Assembly (NCBI RefSeq): GCF_013155335.1
Contig: NZ_JABJQZ010000004.1
Location: 558,001 to 622,000 of the forward strand
DNA: 64,000 nt
Origin: Nocardioides sp. zg-1230
Lineage (GTDB): Bacteria > Actinomycetota > Actinomycetes > Propionibacteriales > Nocardioidaceae
Reading direction: 5' to 3'
Shown: in pieces, positions 45,017-52,947 of the stretch
Layout: each line of letters begins with the position of its first letter
Position numbering within the stretch: position 1 is the first letter of the stretch
The notes under the pieces: model-generated
The model's database searches: none
What the model was told of the DNA's origin: nothing
Seen by the model: only the letters and a program-made list of their open reading frames with translations
Made by a program: the position numbers and the translations under genes

Positions 45017-46195
45017 ATGCTCCGATGGCTTACAGCAGGCGAGTCCCACGGTCCCTCGCTGGTGGCGATCCTCGAGGGGCTGCCCGCCCACGTCCGCGTC
45101 ACGACCGACGACCTCGCCGACTCGCTGGCCCGGCGCCGGCTCGGCTACGGCCGCGGTGCGCGGATGAAGTTCGAGCAGGACCAGGTCCGCGTGCTCGGCG
45201 GCGTGCGCCACGGTGAGACCCAGGGCGGCCCGGTCGCCATCGAGGTCGGCAACACCGAGTGGCCGAAGTGGGAGAAGGTCATGTCGGCCGACCCCGTCGA
45301 CCCCGTCGAGCTCGAGGCGCTTGCCCGCAACGCCCCGCTGACGCGGCCGCGCCCCGGCCACGCCGACCTCGTGGGCATGCAGAAGTACGCCTTCGACGAG
45401 GCCCGTCCCATCCTCGAGCGCGCGTCCGCCCGCGAGACCGCCGCCCGCGTCGCGCTCGGCCGGGTGGCGTCCAACTTCCTCGAGCAGGCCGTCGGCGCGC
45501 GGATCGTCTCCCACGTCGTCTCGCTCGGAGGCGTCAAGGCGCCCGCCGGCGTCGTACCCGCTCCTGACGACGTCGAGCGGCTCGACGCCGACGAGGTCCG
45601 CTGCCTCGACCCCGACGCGAGCGCCGCGATGGTCGCCCGCATCGACCGGGCCCACAAGGACGGCGACACCCTCGGCGGCGTCGTCGAGGTGGTCGTCCAC
45701 GGCCTCCCGCCGGGCCTCGGCTCGCACGTGCACTGGGACCGCCGGCTCGACGCCCGGCTCGCGGGCGCACTGATGGGCATCCAGGCGATCAAGGGTGTCG
45801 AGGTCGGCGACGGCTTCGAGCTCGCCGACACCCCCGGCTCGCTCGCGCACGACGAGATCGTCACGACCGACGACGGCCTGCGGCGCACGTCGGGCCGCTC
45901 CGGCGGCACCGAGGGCGGCATGTCCACCGGCGAGGTCCTGCGGGTGCGCGCCGCGATGAAGCCGATCGCGACGGTGCCCAACGCGCTGCGCACCGTCGAC
46001 GTCGCCACAGGTGAGGCGACCGTGGCCCACCACCAGCGCTCCGACGTGTGCGCCGTCCCCGCCGCCGGGATCGTCGCGGAGGCGATGGTGGCGCTGGTGC
46101 TCGCCGACGCGGTGGTGGAGAAGTTCGGCGGCGACTCGGTGCGGGAGACGCGGCGCAACGCCGCGTCGTACCTCGACACCCTGCGATTCCGATGA
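45017..46195 (+). CDS. aroC: Chorismate synthase
   Basis: A 392-residue FMN-dependent enzyme that converts EPSP to chorismate, the last shared step. Family signatures are [21 protein letters not shown] at the N-terminus, [14 protein letters not shown] and [27 protein letters not shown] and [20 protein letters not shown] near the C-terminus also match. It lies 12 bases after the A24 gene. GAGACT ends 6 nt before ATG 45017, a possible weak -10. Confidence 0.97.
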   Translation: MLRWLTAGESHGPSLVAILEGLPAHVRVTTDDLADSLARRRLGYGRGARMKFEQDQVRVLGGVRHGETQGGPVAIEVGNTEWPKWEKVMSADPVDPVELEALARNAPLTRPRPGHADLVGMQKYAFDEARPILERASARETAARVALGRVASNFLEQAVGARIVSHVVSLGGVKAPAGVVPAPDDVERLDADEVRCLDPDASAAMVARIDRAHKDGDTLGGVVEVVVHGLPPGLGSHVHWDRRLDARLAGALMGIQAIKGVEVGDGFELADTPGSLAHDEIVTTDDGLRRTSGRSGGTEGGMSTGEVLRVRAAMKPIATVPNALRTVDVATGEATVAHHQRSDVCAVPAAGIVAEAMVALVLADAVVEKFGGDSVRETRRNAASYLDTLRFR

Positions 46196-46208
46196 GGGGG
46201 CTTCGCTG

Positions 46209-46709
46209 ATGGCTCCTCGTGTCGTCCTGGTCGGCCCGATGGGGGCCGGCAAGACGACGGTCGCCGGCCTGCTCGGTGACGCCTGGGACCTGCCCGTGCG
46301 CGACACCGACGCCGACATCGAGGCGCGCACCGGGCGGGAGGTCTCCGACATCTTCGTGGAGTCGGGTGAGGACCACTTCCGTGACCTGGAGGCCGCTGCG
46401 GTCGCCGCGGCCCTCGCGGAGCACGACGGGGTCCTGGCGCTCGGCGGGGGTGCGGTCCTGCGCCCCGAGACCCGCGAGCTGCTGGCCGGCCTGCCGGTGG
46501 TGTTCCTCCGGGTCGGTCTGTCCGACGCGGTGAAGCGGGTCGGCCTCGGGGTGGGGCGCCCGCTCCTGCTGGGCAACGTGCGCTCGCGCATCAAGGCGCT
46601 GCTCGACGAGCGCACGCCGGTCTACGAGTCGGTGGCGGCGCACACCGTCGACACCGACGGACGTACGGCGGACGAGGTGGCGGCCGAGGTCCGGAGGCTG
46701 CTCGGATGA
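46209..46709 (+). CDS. aroK: Shikimate kinase
   Basis: A 166-residue P-loop kinase that phosphorylates shikimate. Walker A is VGPMGAGKTTVAG near residue 8. Shikimate-binding residues appear in DTDADIEARTGR (D34-type) and VLALGGGAVL. The lid and adenine region (GVGRPLLLGNVRSRIKALLDE) is complete. Its last codons overlap the aroB ATG (ATGA). Confidence 0.95.
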   Translation: MAPRVVLVGPMGAGKTTVAGLLGDAWDLPVRDTDADIEARTGREVSDIFVESGEDHFRDLEAAAVAAALAEHDGVLALGGGAVLRPETRELLAGLPVVFLRVGLSDAVKRVGLGVGRPLLLGNVRSRIKALLDERTPVYESVAAHTVDTDGRTADEVAAEVRRLLG

Positions 46710-47899
46710 CCAAGCGCCAGACCCGCAAGCAGCAGCAGCGGTCCCACCAGCGGTCCCACCAGCCTTCCCAGCAGCCGGCCGGCGCTCCCGAGGCCTCGCC
46801 GTCCGGCGACACGGTCGTGCACGTGGGTGGTGCCTCGCCCTACGACGTCGTCATCGGTCACGGGCTGGCCGGGCGCCTGCCCGGCCTGCTCGGTACGTCG
46901 GTCGAGCGGGTCGCGGTGCTCTACGCCGGCACGCTCGGAGGGCTCGCCGACCCGGTGGTCGACGCCCTGGTCGAGCACTACGACGTCCTTGCGCTCGGGC
47001 TCCCCGATGGCGAGCGCGCCAAGACCGCTCCCGTCGCGTCCGACTGCTGGGAGGCGTTGGGCGAGGCCGGCTTCACCCGCTCCGACGCGGTCGTGACGAT
47101 CGGCGGGGGAGCCACGACCGACCTGGGCGGCTTCGTCGCCGCCACCTGGCTGCGCGGCGTACGTGTCGTGCACGTGCCGACGACCCTGCTGGCCATGGTC
47201 GACGCCGCGGTCGGCGGCAAGACCGGCATCAACACGGGCGCCGGCAAGAACCTGGTCGGGTCCTTCCACGAGCCCGCCGGGGTGCTGTGCGACCTGGCCC
47301 TGCTGGAGACGCTCCCGCACCAGGAGCTCGTTGCGGGGCTGGGCGAGGTCGTGAAGTGCGGCTTCATCGCCGACCCCGCCATCCTCGACGTCGTCGAGCG
47401 CACCGACCCGGCCGCGCTGACCTGGGACTCCGCCGAGCTGCGTGAGCTCGTCGAGCGGGCGGTCCGAGTGAAGGTCGACGTCGTCGTCGACGACCTCAGG
47501 GAGACCGGCGGCGCCGACGGCCACCCTGGTCGCGAGGTGCTCAACTACGGCCACACCCTCGCCCACGCCATCGAGCGCACCAGCGACTACACCGTCAGGC
47601 ACGGCGAGGCCGTCGCCATCGGCTGCGTCTACGTCGCCGAGCTCGCGGCTCGTGCCGGCTCGCTCGACCCCGCGCTCGTCGAACGGCACCGCGCCGCGTT
47701 CGGCCGCGTCGGGCTGCCGACGTCGTACGACGCCGCGCCCTTCGACGACCTGCACGCGGCGATGAAGGTGGACAAGAAGGCACGAGGCTCCCAGCTGCGC
47801 TTCGTCGTGCTCGACGACCTCGCCTCCCCGCGGATCCTCGCCGGGCCGGGCGAGGACGACCTGCGGGCGGCCTACGCCGCGATAGCCTCCGGCCGGTGA
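46706..47899 (+). CDS. aroB: 3-Dehydroquinate synthase with Gln/Ser/His-rich N-terminal tail
   Basis: A 397-residue NAD+-dependent enzyme that converts DAHP to 3-dehydroquinate. Core motifs are VTIGGGATTDLGGFVAATWL, PTTLLAMVDAAVGGKTGIN, LNYGHTLAHAIE and the C-terminal KVDKKARG. The catalytic domain begins only near residue 35; before it is a basic, low-complexity tail (KRQTRKQQQRSHQRSHQPSQ) coded by a 12-base tandem repeat. ATG 46706 overlaps aroK. A later start near GTG 46815 would give the usual family length. Confidence 0.93.
   Translation: MTKRQTRKQQQRSHQRSHQPSQQPAGAPEASPSGDTVVHVGGASPYDVVIGHGLAGRLPGLLGTSVERVAVLYAGTLGGLADPVVDALVEHYDVLALGLPDGERAKTAPVASDCWEALGEAGFTRSDAVVTIGGGATTDLGGFVAATWLRGVRVVHVPTTLLAMVDAAVGGKTGINTGAGKNLVGSFHEPAGVLCDLALLETLPHQELVAGLGEVVKCGFIADPAILDVVERTDPAALTWDSAELRELVERAVRVKVDVVVDDLRETGGADGHPGREVLNYGHTLAHAIERTSDYTVRHGEAVAIGCVYVAELAARAGSLDPALVERHRAAFGRVGLPTSYDAAPFDDLHAAMKVDKKARGSQLRFVVLDDLASPRILAGPGEDDLRAAYAAIASGR
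46739..46774 (+). repeat. 12-bp tandem repeat in the aroB N-terminal coding region
   Basis: CGGTCCCACCAG is repeated exactly at 46739-46750 and 46751-46762, and a degenerate third unit (CCTTCCCAGCAG) covers 46763-46774. The repeats code for RSHQ-RSHQ-PSQQ. Length variation here would stay in frame. Confidence 0.7.
47883..47888 (+). promoter_or_regulatory. -10 hexamer TAGCCT before the DUF402 gene
   Basis: It ends 7 nt before GTG 47896, within the last codons of aroB. It could add an internal leaderless promoter for the DUF402 and aroQ genes. Confidence 0.4.
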
Positions 47900-48684
47900 G
47901 CGAGACCACGGGGGAAGCGACGGCAGTCAGCGAGTCCGGCGGTTCCATGGTCCGCCTCGTCGGAGCAGCCACACCGCGGCCCGTCGACCTGTCCCTGCTC
48001 GAGGCGGAGCGCAACGTCGGCAACGACTGGCGCGACGCCGGCACCGCGCCCTACCAGGCGCCTGGCGACATCGTGCTCTGGCACTACGGCCGGAGCATCG
48101 CGCCGCTGAAGGTCGTCCGCGACGACGAGCGCGGACTGGTGGCCTGGTTGGCAGAGGGCACCGAGGGACTCGACTGGCGACCGGCCGACGGCCGGTCGAC
48201 GCGCGAGGTGCCGTTGTCCGAACGCTTCACCGTCGCGCTCGCGCCGGTGATCTCGCCCTGGCTGGGCGGGGGCGTGCTGCGGATCGTGCCGACCGGACGC
48301 CCCTGGTCGGTGTGGCTCTTCTGGGAGGACGACGGGGCGTTCGCCGGTCACTACGTCAACCTGGAGCTGCCGCACCGGCGATCCGACGGAGCGACCGCGA
48401 CCCGCGACCTGACCCTCGACCTGTGGCTGGAGCCCGACGGCGTCCTGTGGCTCAAGGACGCCGACGAGGTCGAGGCTGCTGTCGCGTGCGGCCGCTACTC
48501 AGTCGAGATCGCGACCGAGATCCGGGCGGTCGCCGAGTGGGCGCGGGCCGAGCTGGTGGAGGGACAGGACTGGCCCCTCGACGAGGAGTGGACGACCTGG
48601 CGCCCGCCCGCCGACTGGTCGGTCCCGGCGCTCCCGGACACCGACGAGGTCCGACGCGCCCGCGCCACTACGCTGCGCCCATGA
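47896..48684 (+). CDS. DUF402 domain-containing protein
   Basis: A 262-residue protein with the DUF402 fold. PGDIVLWHYGRSIAPLKVVR opens the domain, and LELPHRRSDGATATRDLTLDLW with LWLKDADEVEAAV follows. Some DUF402 proteins are nucleoside di- or triphosphate phosphatases or RNase-associated subunits; the reaction here is unknown. GTG 47896 overlaps the aroB stop (GTGA), and its TGA overlaps aroQ (ATGA). It is therefore embedded in the shikimate operon. Confidence 0.8.
   Translation: MSETTGEATAVSESGGSMVRLVGAATPRPVDLSLLEAERNVGNDWRDAGTAPYQAPGDIVLWHYGRSIAPLKVVRDDERGLVAWLAEGTEGLDWRPADGRSTREVPLSERFTVALAPVISPWLGGGVLRIVPTGRPWSVWLFWEDDGAFAGHYVNLELPHRRSDGATATRDLTLDLWLEPDGVLWLKDADEVEAAVACGRYSVEIATEIRAVAEWARAELVEGQDWPLDEEWTTWRPPADWSVPALPDTDEVRRARATTLRP
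48669..48674 (+). promoter_or_regulatory. -10 hexamer TACGCT before aroQ
   Basis: It ends 6 nt before ATG 48681, inside the end of the DUF402 gene. It may be an internal leaderless promoter or chance. Confidence 0.35.
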
Positions 48685-49112
48685 CGAAGGTCCTCGTCCT
48701 CAACGGTCCCAACCTGGGGCGGCTCGGTCGTCGGCAGCCGGAGATCTACGGCTCGACGACCCACGCCGAGCTCGCCCACCAGTGCGTGGAGTGGGGGCGG
48801 GCGCTGGACCTCGACGTCGAGGTCCGCCAGACCAACCACGAGGGCGAGCTGCTCGACTGGCTGAACGCCGCGGCCGACGACGGCGTGCCCGTCGTGCTCA
48901 ACGCCGGTGCCTGGACCCACTACTCCCTGGCCGTCTGGGACGCCTGCGCCCAGCTCACCGCACCGCTGGTCGAGGTGCACATCTCCGACCCGAAGCAGCG
49001 CGCCGAGGCCTTCCGCCACACCTCCGTCATCGAACCGCACGCGGTGGCCACGATCGCCGGGCAGGGGATAGACGGCTACCGCCAGGCGCTCGAGCTGCTG
49101 GCCCGCGCCTAG
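48681..49112 (+). CDS. aroQ: 3-Dehydroquinate dehydratase, type II
   Basis: A 143-residue flavodoxin-like enzyme that dehydrates 3-dehydroquinate to 3-dehydroshikimate. LVLNGPNLGRLGRRQPEIYG carries the essential Tyr (near residue 23) and Arg. NHEGELLDWL, LNAGAWTHYSLAVWDA and VEVHISDP with the catalytic His near residue 99 complete the site. It ends the aro operon. Its TAG stop shares CTAG (49109-49112) with the stop of the convergent XRE gene. Confidence 0.95.
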   Translation: MTKVLVLNGPNLGRLGRRQPEIYGSTTHAELAHQCVEWGRALDLDVEVRQTNHEGELLDWLNAAADDGVPVVLNAGAWTHYSLAVWDACAQLTAPLVEVHISDPKQRAEAFRHTSVIEPHAVATIAGQGIDGYRQALELLARA

Positions 49113-49888
49113 CCCTGGCTGAGGAGCGCCCGGGTGGCGGCGTCGGCGGGGTAGAGCGCCTCGATCGCCAGCTCGGCCACCGTGACGTCGCCCGGGGTGC
49201 CGAAGACGGTCGTCGTGGTGAGGAACGACAGCACGTCGCTGCCCGATCGCAGCCGCAGCGTGAGCACGATCCCCGGTGTCGGCTGCGGCCTCCGGACCGG
49301 GAAGTCCGACAGCAGCGCTGCGAGCCGCGGGTCACCCGTCGTGTCGTGCTCGTGGCGGATCCGCGACATGATCGCCGCGCGCCACTCGTCGAGGTTGGCG
49401 ATGCGGGGCGCGAGCCCGCGCGGGTCGAGGCTCAGCCGTACGACGTTCACCGGGGGCTCCAGCAGCTCGGGCGGCACGTCCGCGAGCAGGCGGTAGGCGG
49501 CGTCGTTCGCCGTCACGAGGTCCCAGCCGCCGTCGATGACGAGCGCCGGGTAGGGCTCGTGCCCGGCGAGGATCTGCTCGAGCGCGTCGTTGACCTCGGC
49601 CAGCGCGGGCGCGCCGAGCGGCAGTTCGGACGTGTCTGGGACGAACCCCGCCGCGGTGAAGAGCCGGCGGCGCTCGCGCAGCGGGACGGCCAGCGCCTCG
49701 CTGAGCTGCCCGACCATCGTCGGGCTCGGCCGGGCCTTGCCGGTCTCGATGTAGGACAGGTGCCGGGTGGAGACGCCGCACTGGTCGGACAGCGCCTGCT
49801 GGGACAGACGGCGGCGCTGCCGCCAGTGCCGCACCAGCGCGCCCACGTCGGTCGGCGCCGGTGCGTCGAGAGGGGCGTCGAGGGTCAT
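49109..49888 (-). CDS. XRE family regulator with MmyB-like ligand-binding domain
   Basis: A 259-residue protein. The N-terminal HTH (about 15-70) reads VRHWRQRRRLSQQALSDQCG and RHLSYIETGKARPSPTMV. The C-terminal part (from about residue 90: EQILAGHEPYPALVIDGGWD and LVTANDA) is the MmyB-like domain of actinobacterial regulators, which binds a fatty-acid-like or small ligand in known structures. It lies 13 bases after a membrane protein gene on the same strand. Its stop overlaps that of aroQ. Confidence 0.86.
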   Translation of the reverse strand: MTLDAPLDAPAPTDVGALVRHWRQRRRLSQQALSDQCGVSTRHLSYIETGKARPSPTMVGQLSEALAVPLRERRRLFTAAGFVPDTSELPLGAPALAEVNDALEQILAGHEPYPALVIDGGWDLVTANDAAYRLLADVPPELLEPPVNVVRLSLDPRGLAPRIANLDEWRAAIMSRIRHEHDTTGDPRLAALLSDFPVRRPQPTPGIVLTLRLRSGSDVLSFLTTTTVFGTPGDVTVAELAIEALYPADAATRALLSQG

Positions 49889-49901
49889 GGCGGTCACTGT
49901 G

Positions 49902-50321
49902 TCAGCCCTTCCGTGCCAGCCACACCTGTCCCGCGGCGAAGACACCGACGACGAGGGCCTGCAGGACGGTCCAGGCCACTCCGATCGTGGTGAGCCCACC
50001 GAGGAGCGCGTAGTCCAGGCTGGCGACGACCCAGACGATGTTGAGGGCGGCGAGCGCGGCGACGCCGCGTCGCGGGATCGGGCGTCGGGTGGCGAGCAGT
50101 GCCACTCCCGCGGCGACGAGGAGGAGGAACCCGCCGAGGGAGCGCACGAGGGTCTCGGGCGCGCCGAACCAGCCGGCGAGCCAGCCGCCGGCGACGGCGT
50201 ACGCCAGTCCGTTGACACCGGTCATGGCGGCGTCGGCGAGGAGGAAGGGGCCGGCGACGGGTGTGGTGATCCCGCGGCGGTCGTGTGTCGTGGCGGTCCG
50301 GGTCTGCTGTGTGGTGGTCAT
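49902..50321 (-). CDS. Small integral membrane protein
   Basis: A 139-residue protein with four predicted membrane helices (around FLLADAAMTGVNGLAYAVAG, LVRSLGGFLLLVAAGVALLA, VAALAALNIVWVVASLDYAL and LQALVVGVFAAGQVWLA). The N-terminus is a polar Thr/Arg-rich segment. No family is certain. It sits upstream of and probably co-transcribed with the XRE gene, which may control it. It is divergent from the PhzF gene across a 104-base gap with a palindrome. Confidence 0.78.
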   Translation of the reverse strand: MTTTQQTRTATTHDRRGITTPVAGPFLLADAAMTGVNGLAYAVAGGWLAGWFGAPETLVRSLGGFLLLVAAGVALLATRRPIPRRGVAALAALNIVWVVASLDYALLGGLTTIGVAWTVLQALVVGVFAAGQVWLARKG

Positions 50322-50351
50322 GGCCCAAGGCTGGTCGCGGTGGCGCCGCGG

Positions 50352-50376
50352 GGCCATGACGTGGGAGGTCATGACC
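50352..50376. promoter_or_regulatory. Inverted repeat in the divergent membrane-protein / PhzF region
   Basis: CATGAC (50355-50360) and GTCATG (50368-50373) are inverted around 7 bases. The right half is itself the perfect palindrome GGTCATGACC (50367-50376). It is a candidate operator for the neighbouring XRE regulator. No other clear promoter is seen in the gap. Confidence 0.4.
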
Positions 50377-50425
50377 GGGCGGCGCCGGGCCCGGCGCGCC
50401 GCCGCACCTGTGCTTGGATCGGCGG

Positions 50426-51265
50426 GTGCTGCCCTTCCGCCAGGTCGATGTCTTCAGCGCCGAGCCGTGGCTCGGCAACCCGCTCGCGGTCGTGCACGGC
50501 GCCGACGGTGTGACCGACGAGGAGATGGCCCGCTTCGCGCGGTGGACCAACCTGTCCGAGACGACGTTCCTGTGCGCGCCGACCGACCCGGCCGCCGACT
50601 ACCGCGTACGGATCTGGACGACCGGCGGTGAGCTGCCGTTTGCCGGCCACCCCACCATCGGCAGCGCCCACGCGTGGCTGGAGGCCGGGGGAGTGCCCCG
50701 CGGCGACGTGGTCGTTCAGGAGTGCGGCGCCGGGCTGGTCGACGTACGACGCTCGCCGCGGCTCGGCTTCGCGGCCCCGCCGCTGCGTCGATCCGGGCCC
50801 GTCGACGCCGAGCTGCGGGCACGCATCGTCCGCGCGCTCGGCGTCACCGACGCAGCCGTCGAGGACATGGCGTGGATCGACAACGGTCCGGGCTGGGTCG
50901 GTGTCGACCTCGGGACGGCCGACGCGGTCCGCGCCGTCGTTGCCGACATCCCCGCCTTCACCGACCTCAAGGTGACGGTCCTCGGTCGGTGGGACGCCGC
51001 CACTGCCGCGGAGCTCGGCGCCGACGTCGAGGTGCGCGCGTTCTACGCCGACGGCCGGGAGTTCGGTGAGGACCCGGTCACCGGCAGTGCCAACGCCGGG
51101 CTCGCCCAGTGGCTGATCGGCACCGGTGCGCTGCCGTCGTCGTACACCGCGCGCCAGGGCAGCGTCATCGGCCGCGAGGGTCGGGTCCGGCTGGACGCCG
51201 TCGACGAGCACGTGTGGGTCTCCGGCGACGCCGTCACCCGGATCGTCGGCGAGGTCGACCTGTAG
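50426..51265 (+). CDS. PhzF family isomerase / phenazine biosynthesis-like protein
   Basis: A 279-residue two-domain diaminopimelate-epimerase-like fold. The catalytic Glu is in NLSETTFLCAP near residue 42, followed by GGELPFAGHPTIGSAHAW. The C-terminal half has EDPVTGSANAGLAQWL and ARQGSVIGREG. No other phenazine genes are present, so it is one of the common orphan PhzF-like proteins with unknown substrate. GTG 50426 has TTGGAT 6 nt upstream. It converges with the aldolase gene at a strong terminator. Confidence 0.88.
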   Translation: MLPFRQVDVFSAEPWLGNPLAVVHGADGVTDEEMARFARWTNLSETTFLCAPTDPAADYRVRIWTTGGELPFAGHPTIGSAHAWLEAGGVPRGDVVVQECGAGLVDVRRSPRLGFAAPPLRRSGPVDAELRARIVRALGVTDAAVEDMAWIDNGPGWVGVDLGTADAVRAVVADIPAFTDLKVTVLGRWDAATAAELGADVEVRAFYADGREFGEDPVTGSANAGLAQWLIGTGALPSSYTARQGSVIGREGRVRLDAVDEHVWVSGDAVTRIVGEVDL

Positions 51266-51399
51266 GCAGGTCGGCGCTGAGGGACTCGCCCGACGGTCGG
51301 CCGTCCAGACACCACCCTCAGGTGGGGATACAGCAGGGGCGGGGGCCGCCTAGCCTCGTCCCGACATCCTCGAGCAAACGGGGGACCTGCGGGGGAACG

Positions 51400-51436
51400 C
51401 CCCTGCGGTCGCTCCGTGGGGGTGCGACCGCAGGGG
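51400..51436. terminator. Bidirectional terminator between the PhzF and aldolase genes
   Basis: A perfect 13-bp stem, CCCCTGCGGTCGC (51400-51412) with GCGACCGCAGGGG (51424-51436), has an 11-base loop. It lies between two convergent genes (stops at 51265 and 51454). A smaller CCACC/GGTGG hairpin is at 51312-51325. The rest of the 188-base gap shows no gene. Confidence 0.75.
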
Positions 51437-51453
51437 CCTCGCACCGGCTGCGT

Positions 51454-52221
51454 CTATGGCTGCCCGCCGGATCGCCACTGTGCGGTCTGCCGCACGAAGC
51501 CCTGCAGGGCGAGGACGTCGAAGCCGTGCCACAGCAGCCGGTAGCCCTTCTCGACCAGGCGTTGCGTCTGCTTCGGGTCGAAGGCCGCGCCACTGAGGGG
51601 GATGCCCGCCGCGATCGCGACGCGCTCGATGTGGTCGACGGCCTCGAGCACCTCGGGTGCGTCCAGCTGACCGGAGACGCCGAGCTCGGTCGAGAGGTCG
51701 AACGGTGCGACGGTCAGGCAGTCGATCCCGTCGACCTCGCAGATGGCCTCGAGGTTCTCCACGGCGCTGCGGGTCTCGATGAGGAGGGTGCAGATCGTCT
51801 CGCGACCCCGGACCTCGAGGTAGTCGAACAACCCCACCCCCCAGCGTGCGTGGGCCACAAAAGGTCCCCACCCGCGCCGCCCCTCCGGTGGGTAGCTGAC
51901 CAGCGCGACGCACTCCGCGGCGGACTCGGCGTCGGTGACCAGCGGGAAGACGATGCCCTCGGCGCCGGCGTCCAGCGCCGTCTTGACCAGGCCCTCGTCA
52001 CGCGCGGACACCCGCACCCACGGGGAGCACGCAGTGCCGGCCGTGCTGGCGATCATCGCGTGCATGCTCTCCGGCCCGATCGGACCGTGCTCCTGGTCGA
52101 TCAGCACGACGTCGGCGCCGGCGGCGGCGAGCGCCTGCGTCGCCACGGCGGACGGGATGAGGTTCAGGAACCCCGCCATCGGCTCGTTCCCGTGCTGCAG
52201 TCGCTCCCTGACCGTGCTCAT
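51454..52221 (-). CDS. HpcH/HpaI aldolase family protein
   Basis: A 255-residue (beta/alpha)8 metal-dependent class II aldolase-type protein. Signature parts are AGADVVLIDQEHGP near residue 34, PWVRVSARDEGLVKTALDAG with the Arg that binds pyruvate, and TLLIETRSAVENLEAIC with the metal-binding Glu. VDGIDCLTVAPFDLSTELG carries the Asp. Related enzymes cleave 2-keto-3-deoxy acids to pyruvate and an aldehyde. No aromatic-degradation genes are nearby, so the natural substrate is open. A GGAGG-like site precedes ATG 52221. Confidence 0.87.
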   Translation of the reverse strand: MSTVRERLQHGNEPMAGFLNLIPSAVATQALAAAGADVVLIDQEHGPIGPESMHAMIASTAGTACSPWVRVSARDEGLVKTALDAGAEGIVFPLVTDAESAAECVALVSYPPEGRRGWGPFVAHARWGVGLFDYLEVRGRETICTLLIETRSAVENLEAICEVDGIDCLTVAPFDLSTELGVSGQLDAPEVLEAVDHIERVAIAAGIPLSGAAFDPKQTQRLVEKGYRLLWHGFDVLALQGFVRQTAQWRSGGQP

Positions 52222-52252
52222 GGCTCCCGACCTCCGTCCCGTCCATGCTGGC

Positions 52253-52286
52253 CCTCGCGGCGGTCGGTGTCCACCGTCCTGCGAGG
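52253..52286 (-). terminator. Hairpin just downstream of the GNAT gene stop
   Basis: CCTCGC (52253-52258) pairs with GCGAGG (52281-52286), and an inner CGGT/ACCG stem (52261-52264, 52273-52276) strengthens it. It touches the stop of the minus-strand GNAT gene and lies before the aldolase gene on the same strand. Confidence 0.45.
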
Positions 52287-52832
52287 TCAGGGTGGGGCAG
52301 CGTCGAGAGGTCGTTCACGCACGATGTCGTCCTCCCAGACGTCGCCGATGCGGAACCTCTTGATTCCCACAGCCTCGAAGCCGTGGCGGGCGTAGAACGC
52401 GTTGGCGCGGGCGTTCTCCTCACTGGTGCCGAGCCAGACGCCTGCGGCCTGCCTGGCCCCGGCCGCGGTGAGCGTGTGCTCCATGAGGAGATCGGCGGTT
52501 CCCGAGCCGTGGTGGTCGGGGTGGACGTAGAAGCGCATCAGCTCGACGGTGGGGCGGCGTCGGACCACGCCCGCGACGTCGGGGTCGACCGGCTCGCCGG
52601 CCACCAGCACGGCGTACCCGACGGGATCGTGGACGGACTCGGCGAGCAGGACGGTGCAGGAGGGGTCGGTGAGGTGCCGTCGGAAGCTGCCCGGGTCGAG
52701 CCGGCTCGCGATGTACGACGTCATGACGGCGGCCGGCGTCCGTGGGGTGCACGCGAGGGGGAAGGTGAGCGCCGCCAGCCGAGCCAGTCCGTCGGCGTCG
52801 GTCTCCATTGCTCGGCGTACGGTCACGGGCAC
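52287..52832 (-). CDS. GNAT family N-acetyltransferase
   Basis: A 181-residue GNAT-fold acetyltransferase. VELMRFYVHPDHHGSGTADL holds the acetyl-CoA pyrophosphate loop. AAGVWLGTSEENARANAFYARHG is the C-terminal signature. The protein starts VTVRRAMETDADGLARL, as usual for the fold. GTG 52832 is chosen because TACGCT ends 6 nt upstream on the minus strand, which excludes longer upstream starts. The substrate is unknown. Confidence 0.87.
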   Translation of the reverse strand: MPVTVRRAMETDADGLARLAALTFPLACTPRTPAAVMTSYIASRLDPGSFRRHLTDPSCTVLLAESVHDPVGYAVLVAGEPVDPDVAGVVRRRPTVELMRFYVHPDHHGSGTADLLMEHTLTAAGARQAAGVWLGTSEENARANAFYARHGFEAVGIKRFRIGDVWEDDIVRERPLDAAPP

Positions 52833-52838
52833 GCCGGC

Positions 52839-52844
52839 AGCGTA
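52839..52844 (-). promoter_or_regulatory. -10 hexamer TACGCT for the GNAT gene
   Basis: On the minus strand it ends 6 nt before GTG 52832 and fixes that start. The transcript is probably leaderless. The divergent histidine phosphatase gene starts at 52948 with a GAGGAGG ribosome site. Confidence 0.45.
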
Positions 52845-52947
52845 CGTGGAGCGGCGGAGCGAGCGGCGGCGCATCCGGGCCGCGGTCACGGGGTAACGAG
52901 GTCGACGACGACGGACCACGATCGACGACGTACGACGAGGAGGCACG

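Noticed and set aside
52900..52947. Repeated GACGACG units before the histidine phosphatase gene as a possible CRISPR or iteron array
   Set aside because: The units are short, irregular and low complexity, with no spacer structure. They end in an ordinary GAGGAGG ribosome site.
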